A DNA stretch of 64,000 bases from Bugulina stolonifera. Lineage: Eukaryota; Bryozoa; Gymnolaemata; Cheilostomatida; Bugulidae. Every line of letters begins with the position of its first letter. Positions within the stretch are counted from its first letter, which is position 1. The position numbers and the translations under genes were made by a program. The DNA lies in the NCBI GenBank assembly GCA_935421135.1, contig OW285188.1:26319933-26383932 (forward strand). The letters are read 5' to 3'. A model generated the notes under the pieces. That model made no database searches, was not told where the DNA came from, and saw only the letters and a list, made by a program, of their open reading frames with translations. Positions 47,403-64,000 of the stretch are shown here, in pieces.

Positions 47403-47930
47403 TACCCTAAAAGCAGATACATTTTGCGAGTTTTAACTTTTGCGAATTTCGCGAGTGACAAACTCGCAAATAATTTCCATCGCTATTAATATCTGCTTTC
47501 AAACTTATTTAAATAATTTCTGGTTTAAACAGACCACACATGCAGCTATTTAGCTATATGATACAAAGTTGGATATTTGAAAAAGCAGCAAGTATTTGCT
47601 GTAACATAATTGGTAAGTAGCCTAGAGTAGGAGCTTAATCAGAGGATTTTTTAACAAGCTATAGTAATTACTTTATCTCACAGGTGGGCTTACTGCACTA
47701 TATAGGAGTCAGCTGTAGTTTTGAACTGCATGTAAGTGGGGTTTAAATCTGAGTAAACATAGAGCTTAGCTAAGCTTGTTTGTAATGCTGAAATATGCAT
47801 AAACATCAATTTTGGGACTTAAACAAATTTCGCGATAGGCCAAACTCGCTAAATATTTCTATCGCAAATTGCTCCAGGATTAGCAAACTAGCGAAACTTT
47901 CTTCGGCGAAATATTTCTGCTTTTAGGGTA
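47403..47930. mobile_element. Tc1/mariner-type MITE with TA duplication
   Basis: CCCTAAAAGCAG at 47405-47416 and its exact inverse CTGCTTTTAGGG at 47917-47928, flanked by TA (47403-47404, 47929-47930). The ends continue with imperfect similarity and contain several TTTCGC/GCGAAA words. No ORF in the 524-bp body. It sits about 380 bp upstream of the kinase start codon. Confidence 0.8.
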
Positions 47931-48306
47931 GCTCATAGCAGCACATATTTCTATATATCTAACTATAGTTTCAAATTATGTTATGAAAATACTTTTTATT
48001 TCACATTTTGATCTCAGCTGAATACTATTAATAATGGCGTTTAGTAAAGTATTTATTTACTTCCCACCATCTATGCAACAGGAAGATGGATGATAATTTA
48101 TATATTTGGTGTGTTAATAAAAGTTCAGACCATGTACACAAATGTCAAACACAAAATCTCAGTTAACATTCTCTTGTAAACATAGGCTACATGTAGCTGT
48201 TTACGCATAGGGTATCGATGCTCTAAACTATTCTACAATTTATATGCATTTATGTTGTTGTACATGTAGAGTTGAAAGGACAGGGCTATGAAGTACATGC
48301 TGTGCC

Positions 48307-63600
<15,294 letters not shown>

Positions 63601-63769
63601 GTTAGTCAGTTCTAACTCCCCAAACCAGTAAATTATTGCAGCTATGAAGCAGGGACCTGTCTCCCTTCCCCATAATGACAACAAATACAGTCTGTGAAGG
63701 CTGTACCAGTGTGTGTGTCTTTGTTTAAACTTCCAGTAGATGTACACGTACAGCATATATTACAATTAT

Positions 63770-64000
63770 AAATATACTGTATACCTGCAGTAAGAGGGTA
63801 GGGAATACAGATATACCTGTTAGTAAGAAGGCAAGGGATACAGGTATACCTGCAGTAAGAGGGTAGGGAATACAGATATACCTGTTAGTAAGAAGGCAAG
63901 GGATACAGGTATACCTGCAGTAAGAGGGTAGGGAATACAGATATACCTGTTAGTAAGAAGGCAAGGGATACAGGTATACCTGCAGTAAGAGGGCAAGGGC
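63770..64000. repeat. ~65-bp minisatellite running off the window end
   Basis: Alternating half-units ATACCTGCAGTAAGAGGG(T/C)A and ATACCTGTTAGTAAGAAGGC, each followed by a GGGAATACAG/GGGATACAGG segment. More than three copies before the right edge; intronic. Confidence 0.9.

Overview
This is a eukaryotic, almost certainly animal, nuclear window. Genes are split by GT-AG introns, the DNA is AT-rich, and introns are packed with minisatellites, MITEs, SINEs and LINE scraps. The gene set (LIV-1-type ZIP transporter, alpha-catenin/vinculin relative, WWOX, TOX HMG-box protein, mitochondrial ribosomal protein bS16m, SLK/LOK kinase) is metazoan. An early-branching marine invertebrate such as a sponge is my guess; that is inference only.

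Layout. 169-2854 (-): 5' part of a ZIP zinc transporter that runs off the left edge. 4949-26404 (-): a 26-exon alpha-catenin/vinculin-superfamily gene; I assembled a continuous frame of about 1,396 residues with compatible phases at every junction. Its largest intron (14608-22981) carries a complete, young LTR retrotransposon (14739-20393) in the host's sense orientation. 28848-32361 (+): WWOX in 8 exons. 34979-38151 (+): TOX-family gene in 9 exons. 38460-39047 (-): MRPS16 in 2 exons, convergent with TOX. 39.3-48.3 kb: no well-supported gene, only LINE/SINE/MITE debris and one speculative four-exon micro-gene. 48307-right edge (+): SLK/STK10-like kinase, complete kinase domain, acidic/Ser-rich linker and the beginning of the C-terminal coiled-coil domain.

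The most unusual object is the LTR element. It has near-identical LTRs, a 4-bp target duplication, a 20-nt primer-binding site fitting tRNA-Leu(AAG), Gag, and a -1 frameshift module (GGGAAAA, 6-nt spacer, 8-bp GC-rich stem). These lead into an ORF with a retropepsin, four 96-bp internal repeats, a Cys/His finger-like segment and a C-terminal coiled coil. That ORF ends inside the first bases of the 3' LTR, so there is no room for, and no sign of, reverse transcriptase, RNase H or integrase. The element looks recently mobile yet must borrow its polymerase and integrase.

The host genes are functionally unrelated housekeeping/adhesion/signalling genes; no operon-like or co-functional cluster is visible. 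Exon coordinates are from manual reading of splice sites and were not checked against transcripts.
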